Shown one piece after another: positions 6,432 through 11,509 of a stretch of DNA of 11,509 nucleotides. This DNA is from Gemmatimonadota bacterium (GTDB lineage Bacteria; Gemmatimonadota; Gemmatimonadetes; Gemmatimonadales; Gemmatimonadaceae). The notes under the pieces are model-generated. The model was given only the letters and a program-made list of their open reading frames with translations, made no database searches and was not told the origin of the DNA. The stretch lies in assembly GCA_028287225.1 (NCBI GenBank), contig JAQBPZ010000036.1, positions 1-11,509 of the forward strand. The letters run 5' to 3'. Every line of letters begins with the position of its first letter. Positions within the stretch are counted from its first letter, which is position 1. A program made the translations under genes and the position numbers.

Positions 6432-8531
6432 TCAGGCGACCGGCAGCTCCACGATGAACGTCGTCCCCTTGCCCACCTCGCTCAGTACGGTGATGTCGCC
6501 GCCCATCCCTCGCGCGAGGTCGCGGCTGATCGCCAGTCCCAGCCCGGTGCCCGTGATCACCGGCTGCCGGCCGTCGCGCACCTGGACGAACGGCTGGAAC
6601 ACCGCTTCGAGCTGCTCCGCGGGAATGCCGATGCCGTCGTCGCATACCTCGAGCTGCACGCGGTCCCCCTGCACGCGGCAGCACAACGACACCGTGCCGC
6701 CCTGGTGCGTGAACTTCGCCGCGTTCGAGAGCAGGTTGAGGAGGATCTGGCGCAGCCGGCCCGGGTCGGCCAGCACCGCGACGGCGGCTGCGTCGCCGCC
6801 GGCTGGCGGCCGCACCAGGGTCAGGTGGCGGTGCTCGTACTGCGACTCCACGAGCGTCGCCGCATCCTCGATCGCGTCGTGCACCAGCACCGGCTCCACC
6901 TCGTAGAGCATCTTGCCTGCCTCGATCCGCTTGAGGTCGAGCAGCTGGTCGATCAGCGTGCGCAGGTGCTCCTGGCTGCGCGTCACGCGATCGAGCGCGC
7001 GGCGCTGCCGGTCGTTCACCGGCCCGCACATACCCATCTCGATGAGCTGCACGTTGCTCGCGATCCCCGCGAGGGGCGAGCGCAGCTCGTGGCTCACGAG
7101 CGCCAGGAAGTCGTCCTTCGCCCGGTTCGCCGCCTCGGCCTCGGCCCGCGCGGCATTCGCCTCGCCCACCAGCCGATCGCGCTCGGTGAGGTCGCGCGTC
7201 ACCGTGGCGTAGCCGATCAGCGCACCCGAGGCCGGATCCGTCACCTGGAAGGCATCGTAGAGCACCGGGATGTCCGCGCCCGTCACGAGGTGCCGGAAGC
7301 GCAGCTCGCCGCGCCAGCGCCCGCGCTGGAGCGCCGGCATCACGACGTCCTCGATGAACGGGAGATCCTCCGGCGGAAAGAAGTCGGTGATGCGCAAGGC
7401 CCGCACGGCATCCAGGCTCGCAATGCCACACATCGCGCGGCCCGCCTGGTTCACGTACATGCCCATCCCCTCCGGCGTGGCCAGGCCGATGAAATCGGCG
7501 CTCGACTCCAGCGCCGCCACGAGCCGTTCACGCTCCGCCTCGCGTTCGGCGAGCACCTGCCGCGAATGCTCGCTCTCGGCGAGCAGGCGCTCCACCTCCC
7601 ATCGCGCGCGCACGTGCTCCGTCACATCGGAGCCGTGCACGATGATGCCCGAGCGCGTGCCATTCACCTCGACCAGCGGCTCGTACACGAAGTCGACGAA
7701 CCGCTCCTCCGGCAGCCCGCCCGGAACCCGCACGAGATGGACCGACGCCTCGACGCCCACGAACGGGACGCCGCTCTGCAGCACCTGGTCCAGCAGGCCG
7801 ATGAATCCCTGCGGCGCCAGCTCGGCCAGCGCCTCGCGCACCGGCCTGCCGATCAAGTCACGCCGCCCGACCATTCGGTAGTACGCCTCGTTGGCGAACT
7901 CGATGACGTGATCCGGCCCGCGGATCGCCGCCATGAAGCCCGGTGCGTCGCGGAAGACCTGTGCGAGCCGCGAGCGCTCCAGCTCGAGCGCCTCGTTCAC
8001 GTAGGTGAGCTCGCGCTGGGCGACCACGCGCGTCGTCGTCTCCTGGCACACCACGAGCGTGCCACCGATGGAGCCGTCGTCGTCGAAGGCCGGACTGTAG
8101 CCGTACGTCCAGTAGACCTCCTCCACACGACCGTTCCGCAGGATGGGCACGAGCTGGTCCTCGTGCCACGTCGACTCGCCGCGCGACATCACCCCGGCGA
8201 TCTCCGGGCCGATGATGTGCCAGATGTCGGTCCAGAAATCGGCGCCGCGCACGCCGAGCGCCCGGGGGTGCCGTCCGCCCTCACCGAGGCTGGGCCGGTA
8301 GGCGTCGTTGTAGAGCTGCACCAGCTCGGGGCCCCACCACAGGAACATCGGGTGGCGCGACGCGAGCATCGTCGCCACGATCGTGCGCAGGCTCTGCGAC
8401 CAGCCCGTGACCGGGCCGAGCGCCGTCGCGCTCCAGTCCACCTGTCGACAGAGCGCGCGCACCTCGCCCGGACCGTCGAAGAGGCAGTCGGCGGAGGTGG
8501 CGCTGCGGACCGATGGGGCGGACGACGTCAT
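6432..8531 (-). CDS. Soluble multi-PAS sensor histidine kinase
   Basis: 699 residues with no signal peptide or membrane segment, so it should sense a cytoplasmic cue. Three PAS-like domains are visible. The first, at about 45-170, has FLWWGPELVQLYNDAYRP, typical of the PAS domain opening many soluble kinases. The second is at about 187-310 (FRDAPGFMAAI, GSDVTEHVRA). The third is at about 336-455 (ALESSADFIGLA, GYATVTRDLTERDRL). A coiled-coil-like Ala/Glu linker leads into the HisKA domain, where His481 in LVSHELRSPL is the phosphoacceptor. The HATPase core follows, with Asn603 in the N box (NLLSNAAKF), a DDGIGIP G1 box at 631-637 and GTGLGLAIS at 661-669. There is no receiver domain and no response regulator in the window, so it is an orphan kinase here. 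It is upstream of the two PAP2 genes and may be cotranscribed with them. No Shine-Dalgarno precedes the ATG at 8531. Confidence 0.96.
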   Translation of the reverse strand: MTSSAPSVRSATSADCLFDGPGEVRALCRQVDWSATALGPVTGWSQSLRTIVATMLASRHPMFLWWGPELVQLYNDAYRPSLGEGGRHPRALGVRGADFWTDIWHIIGPEIAGVMSRGESTWHEDQLVPILRNGRVEEVYWTYGYSPAFDDDGSIGGTLVVCQETTTRVVAQRELTYVNEALELERSRLAQVFRDAPGFMAAIRGPDHVIEFANEAYYRMVGRRDLIGRPVREALAELAPQGFIGLLDQVLQSGVPFVGVEASVHLVRVPGGLPEERFVDFVYEPLVEVNGTRSGIIVHGSDVTEHVRARWEVERLLAESEHSRQVLAEREAERERLVAALESSADFIGLATPEGMGMYVNQAGRAMCGIASLDAVRALRITDFFPPEDLPFIEDVVMPALQRGRWRGELRFRHLVTGADIPVLYDAFQVTDPASGALIGYATVTRDLTERDRLVGEANAARAEAEAANRAKDDFLALVSHELRSPLAGIASNVQLIEMGMCGPVNDRQRRALDRVTRSQEHLRTLIDQLLDLKRIEAGKMLYEVEPVLVHDAIEDAATLVESQYEHRHLTLVRPPAGGDAAAVAVLADPGRLRQILLNLLSNAAKFTHQGGTVSLCCRVQGDRVQLEVCDDGIGIPAEQLEAVFQPFVQVRDGRQPVITGTGLGLAISRDLARGMGGDITVLSEVGKGTTFIVELPVA

Positions 8532-8636
8532 GCGGGAACACTGGAGGAGCGCTCGGCGCTGGGCCGCACCGGGAAGCTACGATGCCACGGTCCGGGCGGC
8601 GAGTGCGGGGCCATACGGAAGTGTCCGGAGCGGATG

Positions 8637-8676
8637 CACGAAGGGCGTGGTGGCAACCGCCACCACGCCCTTCGTG
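8637..8676 (-). terminator. Perfect 18-bp hairpin, probable terminator of the LTXXQ lipoprotein gene
   Basis: Bases 8637-8654 pair perfectly with 8659-8676 around a 4-base AACC loop (on the + strand). It begins 17 bp beyond the stop codon of the small lipoprotein gene and lies about 105 bp before the kinase start. The stem is very GC-rich and there is no T-run on either strand, so it would be a non-canonical intrinsic terminator or an mRNA 3'-end stabiliser. The position supports termination of the 8693-9136 transcript before the kinase. Confidence 0.75.
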
Positions 8677-8692
8677 GAACGCGTACGGGTAC

Positions 8693-9136
8693 TCAGCCGT
8701 TGGGACGACGGCCACCGCCCTGCTGCTGTCGCGCCCGCATCTCGGCCACGTTTCGGTCGAACTGCGCCTGCTGCTCGGTGGTGAGCACGTTGCGGATCTC
8801 GGCCTGCTGCTTCTCCATCATCGGCTGCATCGCCTGGCGCATGGCCGCGCGGTCGGTACCGGCCTGCTGGCGCGCCTGCTCCATCTGGGTGCGATAGTTG
8901 GCGCGGATGGCGTCCACACGCTGCTGCTGCTCGCTCGTGAGCGTGATGCCGCGCAGCGCCATGTCCTCGCGCTGGCCAGCGCCGCCCGGGCCGCCACGGC
9001 CATTGGCGTCGGGGCCGCGATCCGCGCCGGCGCGGCTCGGGCGCACCGTGCCCGGCTCCGGGTTGTTGGACGAGTTGGAAGAACAGGCGCCGAGCAGGGC
9101 GGCCATGGCGATGACGGGGACGATGCGACGAATCAT
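8693..9136 (-). CDS. Small LTXXQ-motif (Spy/CpxP-like) lipoprotein
   Basis: 147 residues. A lipoprotein signal ends in LLGAC with Cys18 as the acylation site. A low-complexity Ser/Asn/Pro/Gly linker (about 19-57) follows. Residues about 62-138 are a helical, Gln/Arg/Met-rich segment with two LTxxQ-type repeats (ITLTSEQQQRVD and VLTTEQQAQFD), the signature of the Spy/CpxP/zinc-resistance periplasmic helper group. The tail is Gln/Gly/Arg-rich. Spy and CpxP act as periplasmic chaperones or stress sensors in enterobacteria; a similar role here is inference from the motif only. The ATG at 9136 is supported by GGAGAG at 9147-9142 with 5 bases of spacing. The gene stands alone: a hairpin follows it, and arsN2 ends 141 bp upstream on the same strand. 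It could in principle be read through from the ars genes. Confidence 0.88.
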   Translation of the reverse strand: MIRRIVPVIAMAALLGACSSNSSNNPEPGTVRPSRAGADRGPDANGRGGPGGAGQREDMALRGITLTSEQQQRVDAIRANYRTQMEQARQQAGTDRAAMRQAMQPMMEKQQAEIRNVLTTEQQAQFDRNVAEMRARQQQGGGRRPNG

Positions 9137-9277
9137 GCGTGCTCTCCGGAAGGGTTCGATCAGGTCGCGCGCCGCGCGCGCGTGACAGATGGAATAGTCT
9201 TCCCCGGGCCTGACCGTTTGTTCCGGAGCGCCTCCCGTGCGCCATGAAACGCTGCCGGCGAGCCCCCGATGGCGTGC

Positions 9278-9739
9278 CTACCGGAGCGACAGCAGCATGC
9301 ACGCCGCGGACGCCGGACACGCACCGGCGAACTCGGCCGAGACCCTCACCGACACAGGCGCCTCGTCGCGCGTGATCCGGCGGAATCCATGGCGCGCCCA
9401 GTAGTCTTCGGCGGCGGTCGTGAGCAGCACGAGCGTGCGAACGCCGGCGGCTCGTGCCAGCTCCGTGGTCGCGGCGAACAGCGCCGCGGCAACGCCGCCG
9501 CCGCGCGCTTCGGGAGCGACGACCGCGGAGCGCAGCAGCGCCTCCGTCCCGCGCAGCTCCAGCCCCATCGCGCCCACCACCCTCCCCTCGCGCTCGGCCA
9601 CCACGAAGCTGGCGAAGTGCTCCTCCACCCCGGCGATCGACAGTCCCGCGTCGCGCAGGAGCGAGAGCACGGGGGCGAGGTCCGATGCCCTCGCGCGGCG
9701 GACCACCGTTGCAACGAGCGGGGCGGGCGGCGTCGTCAT
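9278..9739 (-). CDS. arsN2: ArsN2-type GNAT acetyltransferase of arsenic clusters
   Basis: 153 residues from the ATG at 9739. A longer open frame extends upstream but only overlaps arsM, and its sequence is shadow-like. The GNAT fold is recognisable. The opening has VRRARASDLAPVLSLLRDAGL, an acetyl-CoA loop lies at Arg79-Gly-Gly-Gly-Val-Ala84, and the C-terminal strand has YWARHGFRRI. The GVEEHF segment, ALLRSAVVAPEARG and the ending CPASAACM match what I know of ArsN2 proteins from arsenic operons. Cys141 and Cys147 form the conserved Cys pair near the end. The related ArsN1 acetylates the alpha-amino group of phosphinothricin-like arsenicals such as arsinothricin; the ArsN2 substrate is less certain. 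A GAGG at 9751-9748 overlaps the arsM stop and sits 8 bases before the ATG, so it is coupled to arsM, with a 10-bp gap. Confidence 0.88.
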   Translation of the reverse strand: MTTPPAPLVATVVRRARASDLAPVLSLLRDAGLSIAGVEEHFASFVVAEREGRVVGAMGLELRGTEALLRSAVVAPEARGGGVAAALFAATTELARAAGVRTLVLLTTAAEDYWARHGFRRITRDEAPVSVRVSAEFAGACPASAACMLLSLR

Positions 9740-9749
9740 GGAATGCGCC

Positions 9750-10670
9750 TCACTGGCAGCAGTCCGGCCCGCAGCACGAGGCCGTCTCCACGATCGGTGC
9801 ACGCGCCGCGCGGATGCCGGGCTTGGTGGCCCGGATGAAGGCGCCCATGAAGCGTCCGTCGATCTCCGCCGCGAGCGACTCCGTGTCCAGTCCACTGCCC
9901 GCGAGGAACGCCGCGGCATCCGCGGCCGAGTAGACGCGCGTGGGCTCGATGCTCGCGTCGACGAAGCCGACCGACGCCAGGAGGCCGAGGAATTCCTGCT
10001 CCTCCAGCGCGCCCGCGACGCAGCCGATCCAGAGCTCCATGCTCTTCCGCACGGCGTCCGGCGGATGGCCGCGCACCACGACGTCGGACACGGCGAATCG
10101 CCCGCCCGGCTTCAGCACGCGGAACGCCTCGGCGAGCACGGTGCGCTTGTCGCCGGACAGGTTGATCACGCAGTTGGAGATCACGACGTCCACCGTGGCG
10201 CTGGGCAGCGGGATGCTCTCGATGTTGCCGCGCAGGAACTCCACGTTCGTGGCGCCGGCGCGCGCCTTGTTCTCGTTCGCGAGCGCGAGCATCTCGTCGG
10301 TCATGTCCAGGCCGTACGCCTTGCCGTGCGGGCCCACGCGGCGCGCCGAGAGGAGGACGTCGATCCCCCCGCCCGAGCCCAGGTCCAGCACCGTCTCGCC
10401 GGGCGCGAGGTCGGCCAGGGCGGTGGGGTTGCCGCAGCCGAGCGACGCGAGCAGCGCTTCGGCGGGCAGTCCCTTCGTCTGCGCGTCGTCGTACAGGTTG
10501 GCCGTGATGGGATCCCACGACGCGGTCGTGGCGCCGCAGCATCCGCTGGATCCGGCCGCGGGCGCGCAGCACGCGCCCGCGGCATCGGGGCCCGCCACGC
10601 GGAGCGCCGCGGCGCCGTAGCGCTCCTTCACCGTGTCCTGCAGCGTCGTCATTCCAGTCGCGTCCGGCAT
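9750..10670 (-). CDS. arsM: Arsenite S-adenosylmethionine methyltransferase
   Basis: 306 residues. The class I methyltransferase core starts at about 70 with the SAM loop VLDLGSGGGIDVLL (94-107), and GLDMTDEMLALA follows as the acidic ribose-binding strand. Conserved ArsM cysteines are present: Cys44/45 near the N-terminus, Cys79 in LGCGNPTALA, Cys167 in SNCVINL and Cys217 in WIGCVAG. These match the As(III)-binding set of characterised ArsM enzymes. The enzyme methylates As(III) stepwise to methyl- and dimethylarsenicals in the cytoplasm. There are extra vicinal cysteines at both ends: Cys34-Cys35, and a tail with Cys299-Cys300 and Cys304-Cys305. The start at 10670 is fixed by GGAGG at 10680-10676 with 5-base spacing; Met7 at 10652 is a weaker alternative. 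It lies 74 bp after arsR and directly before arsN2. Confidence 0.95.
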   Translation of the reverse strand: MPDATGMTTLQDTVKERYGAAALRVAGPDAAGACCAPAAGSSGCCGATTASWDPITANLYDDAQTKGLPAEALLASLGCGNPTALADLAPGETVLDLGSGGGIDVLLSARRVGPHGKAYGLDMTDEMLALANENKARAGATNVEFLRGNIESIPLPSATVDVVISNCVINLSGDKRTVLAEAFRVLKPGGRFAVSDVVVRGHPPDAVRKSMELWIGCVAGALEEQEFLGLLASVGFVDASIEPTRVYSAADAAAFLAGSGLDTESLAAEIDGRFMGAFIRATKPGIRAARAPIVETASCCGPDCCQ

Positions 10671-10675
10671 CCCGG

Positions 10676-10680
10676 CCTCC
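10676..10680 (-). promoter_or_regulatory. Ribosome binding site of arsM
   Basis: GGAGG on the minus strand, 5 bases before the ATG at 10670. It is one of the few strong Shine-Dalgarno sites in this window and decides the arsM start in favour of Met1 over Met7. Confidence 0.85.
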
Positions 10681-10684
10681 AGTG

Positions 10685-10700
10685 ATCGAGAAAAGTTGAT
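10685..10700 (-). promoter_or_regulatory. Second, degenerate ArsR box upstream of arsM
   Basis: On the minus strand this reads ATCAA-N6-TCGAT, one base away from the ATCAA-N6-TTGAT pattern of the exact palindrome upstream of arsR. It lies 4 bases before the arsM Shine-Dalgarno. It could be a secondary operator, letting ArsR block an internal promoter or the elongating polymerase. No clear -35/-10 pair is visible around it, so its function is unproven. Confidence 0.5.
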
Positions 10701-10744
10701 GAATCGTGCACGGCCCTGCCCCCTTCACCGCTTGTCGCGGGCCC

Positions 10745-11071
10745 TCAACAGCACCCGCCTGCCGCGCTGCGCACCACGAGCCGCCGCGCGCGCGGCTTGA
10801 GCGCTGCCAGCAACGACTCGGCCCGCTCGAAGGCGTCGCGCTCCAGGGTGTAGTAGCTCCACCGCCCCTCGCGCCGGTCGGAGACGAGGCCGGCATCCTT
10901 GAGCGTCCGGAGGTGCCAGGAGAGCCGGGACTGGGCGACGCCGAGCGCCTCCACCAGGTCGCAGACGCAGCGCTCGCCGCCCCCGAGCATCGCCAGCACC
11001 TCGATCCGCACGGGATCGGAAAGCGCATGGAAGAGCGCGGCGGCAGCGGCGGCGTCGTCGGCGACTGGCAT
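10745..11071 (-). CDS. arsR: ArsR/SmtB-family arsenic-responsive repressor
   Basis: 108 residues from the ATG at 11071. A winged helix-turn-helix covers most of it: LFHALSDPVRIEVLAML, the metal motif CVCDLVEALG (Cys35 and Cys37), the recognition helix around AQSRLSWHLRTLKDAGL, and the wing DRREGRWSYYTL. The CVC motif is the As(III)/Sb(III) site of classical ArsR repressors, where metal binding releases DNA. A vicinal pair, Cys107-Cys108, ends the protein and could add a third thiol ligand. The frame also permits an ATG at 11086 and a TTG at 11089, but both lie upstream of the transcription start predicted from the promoter and inside the operator region, so 11071 is preferred. No Shine-Dalgarno precedes any of the three. 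It is the first gene of arsR-arsM-arsN2 and is predicted to be autoregulated. Confidence 0.93.
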   Translation of the reverse strand: MPVADDAAAAAALFHALSDPVRIEVLAMLGGGERCVCDLVEALGVAQSRLSWHLRTLKDAGLVSDRREGRWSYYTLERDAFERAESLLAALKPRARRLVVRSAAGGCC

Positions 11072-11077
11072 GGCGTG

Positions 11078-11105
11078 ATGATACATCAAGTTTTCTTGAT
11101 CGCAA
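11078..11105 (-). promoter_or_regulatory. arsR promoter with predicted leaderless start
   Basis: On the minus strand, TTGCGA (11105-11100) and TATCAT (11083-11078) are separated by 16 bases. They match the sigma-70 hexamers at 4 and 5 of 6 positions. Six bases (CACGCC) separate the -10 from the A of the ATG at 11071, the usual distance to +1, so the arsR mRNA probably begins at its start codon. This would explain the missing Shine-Dalgarno. Confidence 0.65.
11085..11100. promoter_or_regulatory. ArsR operator, perfect palindrome
   Basis: ATCAAG-AAAA-CTTGAT on the minus strand (tttt in the centre on +), a perfect 6-bp inverted repeat fitting the ATCAA-N6-TTGAT pattern of ArsR/SmtB operators. 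It fills almost exactly the spacer between the predicted -35 and -10, so bound ArsR would exclude RNA polymerase. It is a local AT-rich island in a GC-rich background. Confidence 0.85.
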
Positions 11106-11153
11106 GTGGCGTCACCCAGGACGGCCCCACAGCTTTCGTCTGCGTGTAGCTAT

Positions 11154-11271
11154 TCAGGGTGAAGCAATGACGGCGAATGCGATGGGAATCGTCGCGATCG
11201 ACGCAACGCAGACGACAGCTGCGGGATTCGAGACGATTCGCATCACATTCGCCTGATTGCTTCACCCCTGA
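11154..11271. repeat. Palindromic element (MITE-like or large hairpin) between arsR and the aldehyde dehydrogenase gene
   Basis: The perfect 12-bp ends GGGTGAAGCAAT (11157-11168) and ATTGCTTCACCC (11256-11267) are inverted. The homology continues inward. The left arm to about 11193 and the reverse complement of the right arm from about 11230 share GGCGAATG, GATG-GAATCGTC and neighbouring bases with few mismatches. About 36 bases form the centre, which holds a small CGCAG/CTGCG stem. There is no open frame inside. It could be a non-autonomous mobile element, a REP-type unit or a structured leader or terminator. No flanking direct repeat is evident to me. Confidence 0.8.
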
Positions 11272-11309
11272 GAGCCACCGCTCGTTGCGCGAAACACAGG
11301 CTCCAGCAG

Positions 11310-11316
11310 AAGGAGG
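11310..11316 (+). promoter_or_regulatory. Ribosome binding site of the aldehyde dehydrogenase gene
   Basis: AAGGAGG, a full anti-16S match, lies 6 bases before the GTG at 11323. It fixes that GTG as the start over the in-frame ATG at 11335. Confidence 0.85.
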
Positions 11317-11322
11317 CGGCTC

Positions 11323-11509
11323 GTGACCACGGCCATGCCGGCAGCGCCCAGCGCCGACGACTACTGGGCCGGCACCGGACCGCTGCCGAGCGGTGTGGGG
11401 CCGGCGCTGCTTGCGCGCGTCGGTGCGCTCGTCGATCCCGCCGCCGCGCGCGACTCCTTCCCGGTGACCGCCCCCTTCACCGGCGGACGGCTCGGGACCC
11501 TGCCACGTT
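11323..11509 (+). CDS. NAD(P)-dependent aldehyde dehydrogenase (succinate-semialdehyde type), N-terminal fragment cut by window edge
   Basis: Only the first 62 codons are present, starting at a GTG with a strong Shine-Dalgarno; the frame is open to the last base. The segment near residues 47-62, with the pattern FPVTAPFTGGRLGTLPR, is the short N-terminal strand pair seen in aldehyde dehydrogenases, most like succinate-semialdehyde dehydrogenases, where the same region reads VTAPFTGE-LG-LP. The preceding residues, with LLARVGALVDP, fit the N-terminal helix of that group. The catalytic Cys and Glu and the cofactor-binding residues are outside the window, so substrate and cofactor cannot be judged. 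It is transcribed away from the ars genes, with the 11154-11271 palindrome in its upstream region. Confidence 0.75.
   Translation, partial: MTTAMPAAPSADDYWAGTGPLPSGVGPALLARVGALVDPAAARDSFPVTAPFTGGRLGTLPR

Noticed and set aside
6342..8897. 851-codon open frame on the plus strand opposite the histidine kinase
   Set aside because: The translation is Arg/His/Ala-rich with no domain. It is antisense to a kinase with all motifs intact and results from third-position GC bias.
9149..9240. GGAAC-type envelope-stress sigma -35 upstream of the LTXXQ lipoprotein gene
   Set aside because: The GGAAC is present on the minus strand, but no convincing -10 lies at the right distance.
9740..9919. N-terminal extension of ArsN2 by 60 residues
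   Set aside because: The extension overlaps arsM out of frame, is Arg/Ser-rich, and ArsN2 proteins normally start at the internal ATG, which has its own ribosome site.
9736..11028. 430-codon minus-strand frame spanning arsR and arsM
   Set aside because: It is the shifted frame of two recognisable genes, arsR and arsM, whose own starts, stops and ribosome binding sites fit.
11154..11271. Integron attC site
   Set aside because: The palindrome lacks the RYYYAAC and GTTRRRY core boxes, and no cassette or integrase context is present.
1..11509. tRNA genes, rRNA genes or CRISPR arrays
   Set aside because: None recognised by eye; the only repeated units are those at 4643-4826 and the palindrome at 11154-11271.

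Overview
This is a very GC-rich chromosomal window (about 70% by eye) with a strong third-position G/C bias. That bias produces long antisense open frames on nearly every gene. The gene types fit a Gram-negative soil-type bacterium: a TonB-dependent receptor with a carboxypeptidase-regulatory-like N-terminus, secreted metallo-hydrolases, PAS histidine kinases and short GGCGGTAG-type intergenic repeats. My best guess is Gemmatimonadota. This is inference, since no rRNA or other marker gene is present.

Layout, left to right. (1) 1-2109, minus strand: a secreted M28 zinc aminopeptidase followed, almost without a gap, by an NPP-type phosphodiesterase lipoprotein that runs off the left edge. (2) 2315-4645, plus strand: a TonB-dependent outer-membrane receptor, divergent from the peptidase. 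(3) 4643-4826: an intergenic inverted repeat built of 8-bp units. It starts at the TAG stop codons of the two converging genes on either side. (4) 8531-4824, minus strand: a three-gene run of a soluble PAS histidine kinase, a membrane PAP2 phosphatase and an exported PAP2 phosphatase, the last two overlapping as ATGA. (5) 9136-8693, minus strand: a small LTXXQ (Spy/CpxP-like) lipoprotein followed by an 18-bp perfect hairpin. (6) 11071-9278, minus strand: an arsenic-response cluster arsR-arsM-arsN2. (7) 11154-11271: a palindromic element of about 115 bp. (8) From 11323, plus strand: the first 62 codons of an aldehyde dehydrogenase.

The arsenic cluster is the most coherent system here. An ArsR repressor with a CVC metal site is predicted to sit on an exact ATCAAG-N4-CTTGAT palindrome that fills the spacer of its own promoter. 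The promoter geometry points to a leaderless arsR mRNA. A second, one-mismatch copy of the box lies just upstream of the arsM ribosome binding site. ArsM would methylate arsenite with SAM. ArsN2 is an acetyltransferase-fold partner whose substrate is not firmly known. No arsenite pump (ArsB/Acr3) or arsenate reductase lies in the window, so this looks like a methylate-and-modify module rather than an efflux operon.

I recognise every gene at family level and see no wholly unknown protein system. The least explained structures are the stop-codon-abutting repeat at 4643-4826 and the palindrome at 11154-11271.
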